A DNA stretch of 64,000 bases from Letharia columbiana (taxonomy: Eukaryota; Ascomycota; Lecanoromycetes; Lecanorales; Parmeliaceae), in NCBI RefSeq assembly GCF_014066305.1, contig NW_023501094.1, positions 1 to 64,000 of the forward strand, in the 5' to 3' direction. Positions 45,175 to 56,099 of this stretch are shown here, in pieces. Below the pieces are notes generated by a model. It did no database searches. It was not told the DNA's origin and saw only the letters and a program-made list of their open reading frames with translations. The translations under genes were made by a program, and so were the position numbers. The first letter of the stretch is position 1, and every line of letters starts with the position of its first letter.

Positions 45175-46859
45175 TCATAGCATTCGTATGTAATTGCCTG
45201 TGTCATGTTAGCATCCAGTACACTGCTGTAGACTCATTTGACTAAGAGCCAAATTACGTACCTGGAAATTGCCCTTGTCGGCCATCTAGACGCCCCGTCC
45301 ACCATTCATTCTCCGTGGCCCCTTTCTCTATGATGTCTATGATATCTCCAGTCGCAAAACTCAGATCACCTGCCGCTTGTGCTTCGTAGTCATATAAGGC
45401 CTCAGCTCGATCAGCGACTGCGGGTGCTCCAGCCAATCGTGAAGGCTTTGGCTTGGGTGGAGGAGGGGCTGCTCCCTTGGCCTTGGCTGCTGCTCCCCAA
45501 GAACTACCGGTGCTGTTCGCGCGAGCCATGGAGCTGTCGCCATTAAGGCTGGGGGATCCAGATGCATTGTATGGTGGAGGTGGGTTCTCCACAAAGTCGT
45601 GGGTAGATCTTCTTGTTGGGGCATCGGATGATTTCCTTCCTTCTATTGCCAGTCGGCTGGTTGGACCCTCCAGTGCCATTTTACTGCCAGGGCCGTACTT
45701 CGGGGGTCCAGCTTTTTTCGCTCCTGTTGTCTTGAATCTAACAATGGAAAGGCCTTCGGTCTGTTCTCGAATATCTCCCCGCTTCGCATCAAAAGCCTCT
45801 TCGATGTCGAGGGTAAGGTTGAAGTAGCCAATATCGATGCTTTGCATTTTCTCGTGAAGCGTGTAGAAAACGTTAAGTTGCATATAGTAGAACGACTGGA
45901 ATAGCGGGCGTATGAATTCGCGTTCGAGCTGGAACAGCTTAGGCAGCTCGTCTTTGAGGAGGTCATTGAAGTAGTTGAATTCTTGGGTAGCTTGCTCCGC
46001 ATCGTTCTCGGCCTTGTATAGCGCCTTTTCATCCTTCAATGATTTGTCTTTCTTATCTTGAATCTTCTTTAGGGTAGCTCGGTGCCGATCGTAATCAAGC
46101 TGCTTGTGTGCTCTTTTCTGAAGCGACTTCTGCGCAACTTTTATGACGTTGAGAAGTTCGTCTGCAGGCCCTATTACCCTTGCTTGTATCATTTCCAGCT
46201 CCGGCGCCAGCGTTGCTTGTAATTCTCTAACAATGTTTTCATACTCCTCACACGCTTGGATACCTTCAGGATTCCCTTCCGGTATTATCGAATCCGGATC
46301 CGAGACTCGCCCTGATATTGGCTTGTAGATTTCCTGCACAGCTTTGGAGAACTCGATCTGGTGATTTAGCATGCCTGTACGATGGTAAGCCAGACGCAAT
46401 GGAAGCGTTATGAGGGTTGCACAGACCATTGATGGCATCGAAGTATCTTCAATATTCAGCTTTAATTTATGGATGTTGGTAGCCAGATGAACTCACTTCT
46501 TGGATTCATCATGTAATTTCTTCGTCTCCTATGCCCACGGATGCCTATTAGTCGCAAGGACTTGCAGCATTTCATTGGGAGTGACATGCCTTCTCGAGCT
46601 CCTGAAATCGTCTCTCTGAATCGATGTAGACAGCGTCCTTGGTGTGCTCGCCCTATTGACCGAGGGTTAGACTCTAGCCAACGTCGTGGTTGGAATAGTC
46701 AAGTTGAAAATACGCACAACGTTGAATCTCTGCTTGAATGTTTGGGGCGCCTGGCAGAGATGACAGTGTCAGTATTGTAGGTACATTCCTCATCATCCGG
46801 AGATCTTTCCGTCAAATTCTTACCCGAACAGCTGCCTTCTGGAAACCCTTCAAACTCAT
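45175..46859 (-). CDS. RVS167: RVS167-type BAR and SH3 protein (amphiphysin homologue)
   Basis: Seven exons (46859-46824, 46750-46718, 46652-46590, 46528-46497, 46446-46427, 46374-45262, 45197-45175) total 1320 nt, 439 aa, all in phase. The start MSLKGFQKAAVR and the next small exons encode the N-terminal BAR helix (APQTFKQRFNV, GEHTKDAVYIDSERRFQELE). The large exon carries the rest of the BAR domain (NHQIEFSKAVQEIYKPISGR, KQLDYDRHRATLKKIQDKKD, FNYFNDLLKDELPKLFQLER), a Pro/Ser/Ala-rich linker (about residues 280-380) and a C-terminal SH3 domain (387-439, ALYDYEAQAAGDLSFATGD, NEWWTGRLDGRQGQFPGNY). It dimerises to sense and bend membrane at endocytic actin patches, with SH3 binding to Pro-rich partners. 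Intron 3 (46589-46529) has a GC donor. Five of six introns are crowded into the first 500 bp, the usual fungal pattern. Confidence 0.94.
46529..46589 (-). other. GC-AG intron in RVS167
   Basis: The donor is GAGAAG/GCATGT and the acceptor GGCATAG/GAGACG, 61 nt, phase 0. The only nearby GT donor (GTCACT) would create an immediate stop after splicing, so the GC donor is needed to join FQELEK to ETKKLHDESKK. Confidence 0.75.
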
Positions 46860-47894
46860 TGTGCCCCGGGAATACAATCAGCTGGTCACAATCAGATGCA
46901 CCGGAGGTTTCCCAATTCAAGTTCGACGGTACCGAGCAGCGGTCCTCGCGAGTTGTAGGTCTCTGACGGGCTGCGCACAGCTGCGATCTCGTATGCAAGA
47001 TGATGTATGCTCAGAGGCTTGGCTTTTAGACCATAGCGCAGCGAATACGTAGGCTAAGGGCGGTGAGGATAGTTCTGGTTGGAGAATCTGTACCGCTAGC
47101 GATGATTCTTTGTGATGGTGTACTTCATGGTAAGCTGCTCTGCCTGATAGTTGGGTAATCTCGAGTGCTTTCTCTTACCGTTGACTTTGAGATGTGAAGA
47201 GGCTTGGCCTTCCGGATTCCCGATAGCGCGCTAAATAGACGCCAATATTATGCACAAGAAATGTATAACACACAAGTTATACAACGACAAGAAGCAGCCT
47301 CCATACCTGCACCAGCTGACACCGTACTTTTAGAGATTTTTTGGCAATGTGACTGACCTCCAATATTGTCACGGTATGAATTTCTATGTAAAATGGCTCC
47401 TCGTCGCTCAACGATTTGATTGTTGCTATTTCGTGATTTCAGTGGAACTATGACGTTGAAAATCGTGCATGAGTTCGCAGAGTCTTTTCTCTCTCTTCTG
47501 ATGTGTATCTCTTAGCATCAATAAGCCGTTCTAGAAGGTTGTCGTCGTTGCTTAGGGTACCAGCTCGACTTGCTTCTTGTTCGGGTCGCTTTTTCAGATT
47601 CGAGAGCAACAGATTTCTCAAGAAAAAAGGTCTACCACAAGTACTCAGGGTCTCAAGTTCCCAAAATTCGCTCGCAGCATAACTGTGTGATCATAACAAG
47701 GTGTACATAATACAATGCAAAAGAATGGTTTTCAGATCTGGTTGCTACTCGTATGTGAGGATGCGATGAACTCTTGGCGATCCGGAAACTAGTTGACGTA
47801 AGGCTGAAGGCGTTTGCTCGCCTTCAGAAATGCGAGCATTGGCATCTATCTCACACCTACACCCATTCCTCGCACCATCGTAGAGCTCCTCACG
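46860..47894. other. Divergent upstream region of RVS167 and NFS1
   Basis: About 1 kb between divergent start codons, without a supported gene. Open frames on the plus strand at 46738-47052 are antisense to or upstream of RVS167 exon 1 and show no features. Confidence 0.5.
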
Positions 47895-49491
47895 ATGGCA
47901 AAGTCAGCAAATGTAGCCTTGAGGCAAGTTTCACGCCTTTCATCAAGGCGGCCCTCATCCTCGAGCTCCTTCATCAGAAATGCGTCCCATTTCAGAGCAA
48001 CCGTTGCAAATCAAGCAGCGCGTCGATGCTACGTCTCAGAGTCAAAGCCAGATAAGGCTCAAGTGAGCGTTGATACAGCCATCAGAGCAGACCAAAAGGC
48101 ATTCACAGCTCAGACTGGTCTCCTACCAGAAAATGCAACGATGCCAGGAACAGGAATGTCAGCGGATGTCATGATGAGCCCGACGGCGGGTATCCTCAAG
48201 CAAGCTACAATTATGGACGAAGGAATACGACCAATTTATCTCGATATGCAAGCGACTACTCCTACGGACCCTCGTGTTCTTGACGCCATGCTCCCCTTCT
48301 TCACCGGCCTCTACGGAAATCCTCACTCAAGAACACATGCGTACGGATGGGAGACCGAAAAAGCCACAGAGCAGGCAAGAGAGCATGTAGCGAATCTGAT
48401 CGGCGCAGACCCGAAGGAAATCATCTTCACCAGCGGAGCAACCGAGAGCAACAACATGAGCATCAAGGGAGTGGCGAGGTTCTTTGGAAGAAGTGGGAAG
48501 AAAAAGCATATAATCACTACGCAAACGGAACACAAGTGCGTGCTAGACAGTTGCCGCCATCTACAAGAGGAAGGCTTCGAGGTCACCTATTTGCCAGTGC
48601 AAAACAGTGGAGTGGTGGATTTGAAGGAACTGGAGGCGGCCATTCGACCGGACACGGCGCTCGTCAGTATCATGACGGTAAACAATGAGATCGGAGTCAT
48701 TCAGCCAATGGAGGAGATAGGCAAGCTTTGCAAAGCCAAGAAAACCTTCTTCCACACAGACGGAGCCCAGGCTGTTGGGAAAATGCCAATCAGCGTCGAC
48801 AAGTGGAATGTGGACCTGATGTCGATTTCCGCACACAAGATTTACGGACCAAAAGGCATGGGTGCCTGCTACGTTCGACGACGCCCCAGGGTCAGAATCG
48901 ATCCCATCATCAGTGGAGGAGGCCAAGAACGTGGTCTGAGAAGCGGCACTCTTGCCCCGGCGTTAGTCGTTGGCTTTGGAGAAGCTTGCAGGATAGCAAA
49001 GGAAGAGATGCCTGTGAGTAGTGAGACTCACACCAACGTGAATTACTTTTACTGACTGTCTCTACTAGTACGACTCCAAGCGGATTCAAATGCTCTCCGA
49101 CCGTCTCCTGAAGGGATTGCTATCCCTCGAACATACTTCTCAGAACGGAGATCCAGAACGTTTCTACCCCGGTTGCGTCAACGTTTCTTTTGCCTACGTC
49201 GAGGGCGAGTCTCTACTGATGGCACTGAAAGACATTGCACTGTCATCCGGAAGTGCATGCACGTCAGCATCACTCGAGCCCAGCTATGTCCTCCGAGCTC
49301 TCGGCAACAGCGACGAGAGCGCCCACAGCAGCATCCGCTTCGGTATCGGGAGGTTTACCACGGAGAGCGAAATCGACTACGTGCTTAAGGCAGTGAAAGA
49401 GCGGGTTACATTCTTGAGGGAGCTCAGTCCCTTGTGGGAGTTGGTTCAGGACGGCATTGCACTTGACAGCATCGAGTGGAGTCAGCACTAA
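47895..49491 (+). CDS. NFS1: Mitochondrial cysteine desulfurase
   Basis: Two exons (47895-49013, 49069-49491) with a 55-nt intron give 513 aa. The N-terminal 50 residues are rich in Arg/Ser/Ala without acids ([20 protein letters not shown]), a mitochondrial presequence. Aminotransferase class V features follow: [59 protein letters not shown] and [20 protein letters not shown], with the PLP lysine at about residue 315. Exon 2 carries the mobile-loop cysteine ([20 protein letters not shown], about C437) and ends [20 protein letters not shown] followed by His, the conserved C-terminus that contacts Isu1. The enzyme takes sulfur from cysteine for Fe-S cluster assembly with Isd11 and frataxin and for tRNA thiolation. 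An in-frame upstream Met (47814) is possible, but 47895 gives the better presequence. Confidence 0.97.
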
Positions 49492-50058
49492 GGGGTGGGT
49501 CCTTTGCATGTTTACGACTTGACGATTTTCGGGCATTGCGAGGTGTTGTCGCGGGCGTCTTGCTTCCGGTGGACTGCTTTCGACTTCCAACGTCCGGGGA
49601 CACCATTTAGCACAGCTTGAGGTACATGAGCAAGAGAAGAGCGGAGTCAGACTGTTCCTACAAACCCCTGCGACCTGTAATTCAAAGCATCATAAACATG
49701 AACAATCGGTTTCCTTAGGCCTGAGCAAATTCGCTAAATGGCTTTTTTTCCTCTAATATAACCAGTGTCCATCCCAGTCTATCAACGTGCAAAATTGCGC
49801 CTTCTGTTCACACCATGTTTCTCAGTCCATGCATCTCCAGGCTAGCCGGTGGACAATTCTCTACAGGCGTCTCTATAGGCGCCGAAAGGGTTGAAACTGG
49901 GCTCTTCGCCTGCCCCATAGAAACCGACGCTCGAGAACCGTCACCGCAAATCGCGTTCCAAATTAGCGATGCGGTTGGGCCATATTTAAGGGTGTGGTTC
50001 CCCAGTCCCCCGGCTCTGCTCCATCTTGGGCTGTTAATCCAGAGCTGACTCCATCGCA
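49492..50058. other. 3' flank of NFS1 and upstream region of a small secreted protein gene
   Basis: No gene supported. Confidence 0.5.
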
Positions 50059-50645
50059 ATGCAGCATTTCGGCGAACTTTGGCTTGCCGTCCTACTCCAA
50101 TTGTGTACTCTGACTTTGGCAGCACTACCGACAATTCCCATCAACGCCACTGATGGACTTGATCTGTTGTCCAATTTCACGACTTTGACTTCAGCATCCC
50201 TGTGAGCCAAAACCATCCCATCAACCCCCTACATCCACCCACCGATCCTGATCGCTAACATACCCACCCCCAGTTCCACCCTTCCTCCGGATCCCTACCG
50301 TACGTACATTTCGAAGCTAAGCCTTCGTCTTTGGTATCGAAATCGAGTCACAAGACAGAACTCCCGGGAGCAAAGGGACGATTCTACTCCCAACACCTGT
50401 CTTGCAACTCGAGGTGTCTGCGCCGAAGAAGCAATGCTGACGTCGAAATCTTTGTAGAAATCCGCGTCTACAACACCCCTACCAGTCTAATCCTCCACAA
50501 CTACGGCCCAGCCATCGAGCGCGTAGACGTCCTTGATATCCTTCTTCAGGGGCAATCCGACGTCGTCGACGGCCTTGTGGCCAGCCATGGTAATGCACCA
50601 ATCCAACGGTTGGCATTCACTTTCTGGTCGGGGAGTTGTATATGA
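50059..50645 (+). CDS. Small secreted protein, possibly truncated by frameshifts
   Basis: Three exons in phase (50059-50201, 50274-50299, 50458-50645), with introns GTGAGC...CCCCAG and GTACGT...TTGTAG, give 118 aa. The signal peptide is MQHFGELWLAVLLQLCTLTLAA; the mature part begins PTIPINATDG and contains two N-glycosylation sequons (NAT, NFT). The core reads PPDPYQIRVYNTPTSLILHN, YGPAIERVDVLDILLQGQSD, then VVDGLVASHGNAPIQRLAFT. The layout resembles a common class of uncharacterised fungal extracellular proteins. Downstream, the next frame (50673-50861) encodes WLMMAQAFKGIAQFMEEFGW, VAVKFMVLDDEAG, which looks like the expected C-terminal half. A G8 run at 50661-50668 and another shift near 50625 separate them. 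The gene is thus either a truncated allele or affected by homopolymer errors. Confidence 0.6.
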
Positions 50646-51163
50646 GAATCGAGCCGGGAAGGGGGGGGACGGATGAAGTGGTTGATGATGGCGCAGGCGT
50701 TCAAGGGGATCGCGCAATTTATGGAAGAATTTGGGTGGGTGGCGGTGAAATTCATGGTATTGGATGATGAGGCTGGCGTAGTGGGAGCGGGAACGCTGGT
50801 CTTTTTTCGACCAAGGGGGGTTGGCGTGAATAATGGCTCGTCTCTGGTAGAGACATCGTGATACCTATCTGAAAACGAGAGGCAGGGTTTCAGGTCCTTC
50901 ATGTTTGGCCTGCCGCCTTCGAATGAGCTGTACACATGTTTATAAGGCCTTCTCATCGCCCATCCTGTGCATACCCGTCTCCCAAGGATGCCTCACTGTC
51001 CCCTTAGACGTCAGTCAGCATATTATCAAGCGTTGATGGGGGCGGTCATAGTTTAATTTTAAAAAAACCAGGCAGAATTGTGATATCAAGGTACCTACTA
51101 CCTATTAAGTCATGGCAACTACTCTCCTCCTCCCCACTCCCCAAACCCAAAAAATTTCCCCTT
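50646..51163. other. Out-of-frame C-terminal half of the secreted protein, then non-coding sequence
   Basis: 50673-50861 is described under the preceding gene. From 50870 to 51163 no coding signal is seen. Confidence 0.45.
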
Positions 51164-51190
51164 AAAAAAAAAAAAAAAAGACCCCCCCCC

Positions 51191-51222
<32 letters not shown>
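51164..51222. repeat. Consecutive homopolymer runs (A16, C10, T12, A19)
   Basis: Read directly: A 51164-51179, GA, C 51182-51191, T 51192-51203, A 51204-51222. This lies immediately before the left end of the RIP-degraded palindrome. Confidence 0.95.
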
Positions 51223-51227
<5 letters not shown>

Positions 51228-51228
<1 letters not shown>

Positions 51229-52945
51229 TTTCGTGCGCCGGGAACCAAATATATAAATTTTTGAATTTTTTCGTCCGAACTATTAAAAGTTTTTAGACTT
51301 CGCCATTATATAGAGGAAGTATATTACTATCAGGCATAGAGAGGTTAATATCTAAAGTTCGAAGATATCTCAGCGTTATCGCTATAGAGAAAGTTGAGTA
51401 TCTAAATATCCTTAATATATTCTATATCTATACGAACTCGTTCTAAGCGTATTAACCGCGTTAATATTATTTAAGATATATATACTATAATCCCTCTAAC
51501 TCTTAAGCGAAGCGTATTCGAGTTAATATATATTTTTATAGAAGATATATCTCGAGTACTTAACTTTCTAATTAAGGGTAATATAATAAATCTATCTAGA
51601 TAATTTCTTAATTCGATTCGTTATATAATCTTCTAATAATACTAAAGATAATATACTATTATCTAGAATTTTTCTAATAAAGATTAGTCGATTAAAGATA
51701 GATACTATAAGCGTTAGCGGAGATCGCGATCTCGAATTAGCTTATACGATAATAATAAGCTATTTAATTCTAATAAAAGACTTAAATACTTAATTAGCGA
51801 CCTCGATAGATCTATCTCTCTCGTAATTAACTTTAAAGAATTATATAATAATTATAGAAAAATTATTAAAAGTCGCGAATTTCGCATTTCGATTAATTAT
51901 TGCGAGTGCCTTATATAAAATAACGATTAATATAGCGATTTTATAGTTTTCTACTTAGACTCTAGAGAAGGGGTATATCGTAATAAGCTTTACGATATAA
52001 TTAGTTCTCGAAGCGAGAAACGAGTATAGAGCTAGTTATAGGGTATCTCGCTAAGCGAGTTTAAATTACTAAGACTATATTAATAGTAGTCTTAGTAATT
52101 TAAACTTATAACTAGTCGAGATATCTATAGTTAGTCCTATACTCGTATCTCGCTTCGAGAATTAATTATATCGTAAGCTTATTACGATATATCTCTTTCT
52201 TAGAGTTTAAGTACGAAATTCTCGAATCGCTATATAAATCGTTAATTTATATAGACTCATCGCAATAATTATCCCGTTATCGAAAAATCGCGACTTCCTT
52301 TATTTTTCTAATTATTATTATATTATCTTTTAATATTAATTAAGAGATTAATAGATCTTTCGAGGTCGCTAAATAAGTATATAAACTTTTTATTATAATT
52401 AAATAGCTCGTTATTATTCGTATAAGCTTATTCGAATATATATTCTCCGTTAACGATTATAGTATTTATCTTTAGTCGATTACTCTTCGATAATTAAATT
52501 TTAAACGATAGCGTATTATATTTAGTATTATTAAAAGATTATATAACGAGTCGAGTATAATAATTAGATTATAAGTTTAATTATATTACTATCTAATAAA
52601 AAATCGAGTATTAAAGCTATTTTCTCTATATATAGATTTATTAACTCGAAGATATATTACTTAGAAGTTAAAGGGAGTATAAAATATATATCTTAAATGG
52701 TTTTAACGCGTTTAACGCGTTTAAAACGGATTAAAGCGGATGAGGAGACTGTGAGAAATACTTAGGTACGCGATTTTCTCTTTAACGACGATAGCGAGGT
52801 ATTTTCGAACTATATATACTAACCTCTTTATAGTTTATAGAAATATCCTTCCTTCTAACGAATACGAAGTTTTAAGATATTTAGCGGACCAGTTCTGGAG
52901 AAAAGAAAAAAGTTATATATTTGTTTCTCGGGTAGTAGAGAGGAG
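51228..52945. repeat. Giant RIP-degraded inverted repeat (arms about 0.83 kb)
   Basis: The sequence folds back on itself around a centre near 52075-52085 (ATTACTAAGACTAT / AGTAGTCTTAGTAAT). Matching landmarks can be followed outward: TCTCGAAGCGAGAAACGAGT at 52012 with ACTCGTATCTCGCTTCGAGA at 52141; CGATATAATTAGTTCTCG with its partner at 52160-52175; AAGCTTTACGATAT with ATATCGTAAGCTTATTACG; the CGATAACGCTGAGATATCTT complement near 51375 with CGACGATAGCGAGGTATTTT at 52786; and finally the arm tips near 51235 and 52935. Arms differ at many positions. Composition is AT-rich with almost no CpA. No ORF survives. It may derive from two head-to-head copies of one element or from an element with very long inverted ends. 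Confidence 0.8.
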
Positions 52946-54521
52946 AATATCATCAAGCGATATTCGATTAGCTCGTTTATAACGACGACGTAGACCTTCC
53001 TATATTTAAAGATGTCTTTTTCTACGTTTTATATACCCATAAGAGACTCCGACGTTATGCGAGATATTCTTATTCATCGATATCGCCGCTATCAATATCT
53101 AACTTTATATTAAAAAGAATGAATTATCTCCGCTTCGCTCTTCGCTCTACTCTCCGCAAGTTCGGTAGCTATATAATTGCTTATATGCATATATGCTTGC
53201 TTACTTATTTATACGTATCGCCGCGGCGACTCTCGTAAGTCTGGCCGTCTAAAAAATAGGGGGAGACTGCGGCGTCTAACCGAAGTAATGAACTGATTGG
53301 CGAGGCCACGGCATTTTCCTCAACACGCCGTGCCGTCGGTCCGGCGAGCACCATGGCGGTTACCCCGAGAATTTGTGTACTTTGGGGGAATTCCTGTATG
53401 GTGGTGTCTGCGCGTCTGTTGAGACGTACGGCGTTCTTGAGTATTGGTGCCGCTGCTATGGCTGAGTTAGCTGAGTTCTTTTAGTGGAATAGAATTGGAA
53501 GCCTACTTCTTAACCACTGCACCACAGCTCCTAATTTGACGAGGGCCTATTTGACTATATTATTCGGATAAAGGCTATATCACGTAGTTGCGCATTTTTG
53601 TTAAGGATCATATGTACGCAGGGTGTGAATATTACATATCGGGCGATACACCAAAAAATTAAGTCTTGGCAGGGTTTCCTACTCAGACCCACCTCAAGGC
53701 CGGTGGGGCCAAGCTGAGACTACACCAACAGTTAATTGAAATCTGATGATGTCATTAGATTATAAGAGATGATTGTTTCGACCCATTCAAATTGTCTCAT
53801 GTAATGCGTCATCGAATGTTAACATATCCTCGAGTCAAAAGTTTGCCCGGTAAGGCTGAGGCAAGATGCCCCCGCGCCTGGCGCGGCACCAATGCACAGT
53901 TGACAGCAAATTAATTCCCGGTCTCCTTGGAAAACATCGACTTTATCTTTTCCACCTGGTTGGCTGGAATGAGATACAAATTAAAACATACGATTATGTA
54001 TCCTGTCCATCCCGCTCTTTTCCGGTGGACATGTTCCCAACGGTCCCAGCCCTGCCGTGGCCGAAGTCGGGGCCTCACTCACGGATCTGCCACAATCTTC
54101 TCAAAGGCGCCCGACAAAGAGCAAAGGGACTGCCATAGAGACCTTCAAGATCTGAAAAGCTACTAGCCGTGTCCCTAGATTCCCCATTTTTGCTTTTTAA
54201 GCTTACCAAATCTCCGGGTCTCGTACCCAAGCTTTTTTATTGCCCGCTGAATAATGCCATAGAATTCTCGCTTCCTGGTCCAATATCACTGATTTTTCTG
54301 TTCACTGTACCATATGAATTAAGCCCCTTTTCCCTAAATTTTTAACAGACGCTGGGCATTTCGACACAACACTCGCCACTGGCCGCCTATTCTCTGGATA
54401 TACTATCCCATTATCACCCTGAGCCACGAATGGTCCAATGAGCCGCTGCCATATCACACAATAGATTGGCCGCCTAGGTGCGCTAAAGCCGGAACTCACG
54501 AGCTGCAGCGATACAATCCCA
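52946..54521. other. Transition from RIP block to unique sequence, no gene
   Basis: 52946-53170 is AT-rich RIP-type DNA. A purine-rich AAAAAATAGGGGGAGA at 53253-53268 resembles the polypurine tract next to a retrotransposon LTR. A tRNA-like fragment lies near 53.5 kb (listed). 53600-54521 is unique sequence without a supported gene and includes the IDO upstream region. Confidence 0.4.
53465..53531 (-). repeat. tRNA-like fragment, possible SINE head
   Basis: On the minus strand GGAGCTGTGGTGCAGTGGTT looks like a tRNA acceptor plus D-arm, and TGGTGCAGTGG fits a pol III A box. I find no good B box or T-arm, so this is not a functional tRNA. It could be a degenerate tRNA-derived SINE or coincidence. 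Confidence 0.25.
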
Positions 54522-56099
54522 TTGCAGACGATGCTACCACCGGTCCCCTCCCTCGACCACTATGGCATTTCTGAATACGGCTTCCTTCCCAATACATTCC
54601 CGCTCGAGATTCTACCCGATCCGTATTACAGACGATGGGAGGCAATAGTGTCAAACCTACAAGCGTTGCTTCTCAGCAAAAGGTTGAGGCATGTGGTTGA
54701 TGACCTGGATATTATCACAGCCTCGAGGCTACGGTCCCCTGCGGAATGGCGAAGAGCATATGTGCTCTTGTCTTTTATAACGCACGCCTACATTTGGGGA
54801 GGAGATAAACCAGCAGAGGTATGCAGAAACGCGATTCTGCCCCGGGTACTTTGTGCATGGTGGTGGCTAACAATTATCCCATTACAGCGAGTCCCTCCGT
54901 CACTCTCTATACCTTTCATAGAGGTATGCCGTTACTTGGAGTTACCCACAGTGGCAACATACGCAGGCGTATGCCTCTGGAACTTCAAGCCAATCTTCCC
55001 TGACGAGCCAATTGATACCCTTGACAATCTTTCAACTCTTGCCACCTTTACCGGCTCACTCGACGAGTCATGGTTTTACCTGGTATCCGTCGCCATCGAG
55101 GCTCGTGGTGGGCCTACAATCCCGCTCATGTTAGAAGCAATTGAGGCCGCTCGTGCAAATGACAGTCGTACAGTGACAGAATGTCTTCACGCATTTGCAG
55201 AAAGACTGGATGAGCTAGGCACCTTGCTTACGAAAATGTACGAGAATTGCGACCCCCATGTCTTCTACCACCGGATCCGTCCTTTTCTCGCTGGTAGCAA
55301 GAACATGGCCGATGCGGGACTCCCCAATGGCGTCGTTTTCGATACTGGCGCCGGAAATGAACCTTACCGTCAGTATGGTGGCGGTAGTAACGCTCAATCA
55401 TCCCTGATCCAATTCTTCGACATTGTGCTTGGAGTCGAGCATCGCCCAACTGGCACCCAGAAGTCATCAGACTCCTCCACCGAAAGTGACACTGAAGGGC
55501 CCACCGCTCCACCTTCTCGCCACAACTTTATCCATGAGATGCGATCCTATATGCCTGGTCCTCACCGCCAATTCCTGAAACATGTCTCCTCTGTGGCCAA
55601 TATTCGCGAATATGTCGAAGCCCATAAATCGAACCGATCATTGAGTATTGCGTACGACGCTTGCTTGGCTATGGTACGCGCGCTGCGGGACAAGCATATC
55701 CAGATGGTGTCCCGATACATCATTGTCAAGTCTCGCGAGTCGCGTTCACACTCTCGGTCGCTTTCCCCGAGAAATGCGCCAAATCAGCCTCAGCCACTCA
55801 ATCTTGCCAATACGCATAAAACCTCGAAGACTGAGAAACCCGGCAGCAAAAAGCTCAGAGGGACAGGCGGGACGTCACTCATACCGTTCCTCAAGCAAGC
55901 GAGAGATGAAACTGGTGAACCTGCCATTGACGCTTGGGCGAGACGAATCCTAAGTAATGGGCCTGCCGAGAGCGGTAACATGTCTCCTTTTGCTCCCTTG
56001 GGAAAACTAGGGGAGAATGTGGATGGCGAAATGGAGATTGTGGGTCTCGCAGGGGTATGGAAGATGGACGACAGTGAAGGAGGGTTGTGCCATTGGTGA
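54522..56099 (+). CDS. BNA2: Indoleamine 2,3-dioxygenase
   Basis: Two exons (54522-54818, 54888-56099) give 502 aa. The removed 69-nt intron (GTATGC...TTACAG with a CTAAC branch site) is stop-free and in phase, so the unspliced frame is also open (525 codons). Family segments in order: ITASRLRSPAEWRRAYVLLS, VPPSLSIPFIEVCRYLELPT, VATYAGVCLWNFKPI, LATFTGSLDESWFYLVSVAI, GAGNEPYRQYGGGSNAQSSL, MRSYMPGPHRQFLKHVSSVA, and LRDKHIQMVSRYIIVKS, whose His (about residue 369) is the proximal haem ligand; then RGTGGTSLIPFLKQARDET. The enzyme opens the indole ring of L-tryptophan to N-formylkynurenine, the first step of de novo NAD synthesis. A Ser/Arg-rich insert (SRSHSRSLSPRNA) and an extended C-terminus make it longer than animal IDO, as in other fungi. 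Which fungal IDO subtype it is cannot be decided here. Confidence 0.95.
   Translation: MQTMLPPVPSLDHYGISEYGFLPNTFPLEILPDPYYRRWEAIVSNLQALLLSKRLRHVVDDLDIITASRLRSPAEWRRAYVLLSFITHAYIWGGDKPAEVCRNAILPRVLCAWWWLTIIPLQRVPPSLSIPFIEVCRYLELPTVATYAGVCLWNFKPIFPDEPIDTLDNLSTLATFTGSLDESWFYLVSVAIEARGGPTIPLMLEAIEAARANDSRTVTECLHAFAERLDELGTLLTKMYENCDPHVFYHRIRPFLAGSKNMADAGLPNGVVFDTGAGNEPYRQYGGGSNAQSSLIQFFDIVLGVEHRPTGTQKSSDSSTESDTEGPTAPPSRHNFIHEMRSYMPGPHRQFLKHVSSVANIREYVEAHKSNRSLSIAYDACLAMVRALRDKHIQMVSRYIIVKSRESRSHSRSLSPRNAPNQPQPLNLANTHKTSKTEKPGSKKLRGTGGTSLIPFLKQARDETGEPAIDAWARRILSNGPAESGNMSPFAPLGKLGENVDGEMEIVGLAGVWKMDDSEGGLCHW
54819..54887 (+). other. Stop-free 69-nt intron in the IDO gene
   Basis: GT...AG with GGCTAACAA 19 nt before the acceptor. 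Its translation (starting VCRNAILPRVL, Trp-rich) interrupts the conserved GGDKPAE/RVPPSLSIPF region, so it is an intron and not coding sequence. Confidence 0.85.

Noticed and set aside
48323..48926. Minus-strand open frames opposite NFS1
   Set aside because: They are antisense shadows of a well-supported coding exon, with no independent features.
53465..53531. Functional tRNA gene
   Set aside because: Only an acceptor/D-arm-like half is present; no anticodon arm or T-arm could be folded, so it is kept only as a weak SINE-like fragment.
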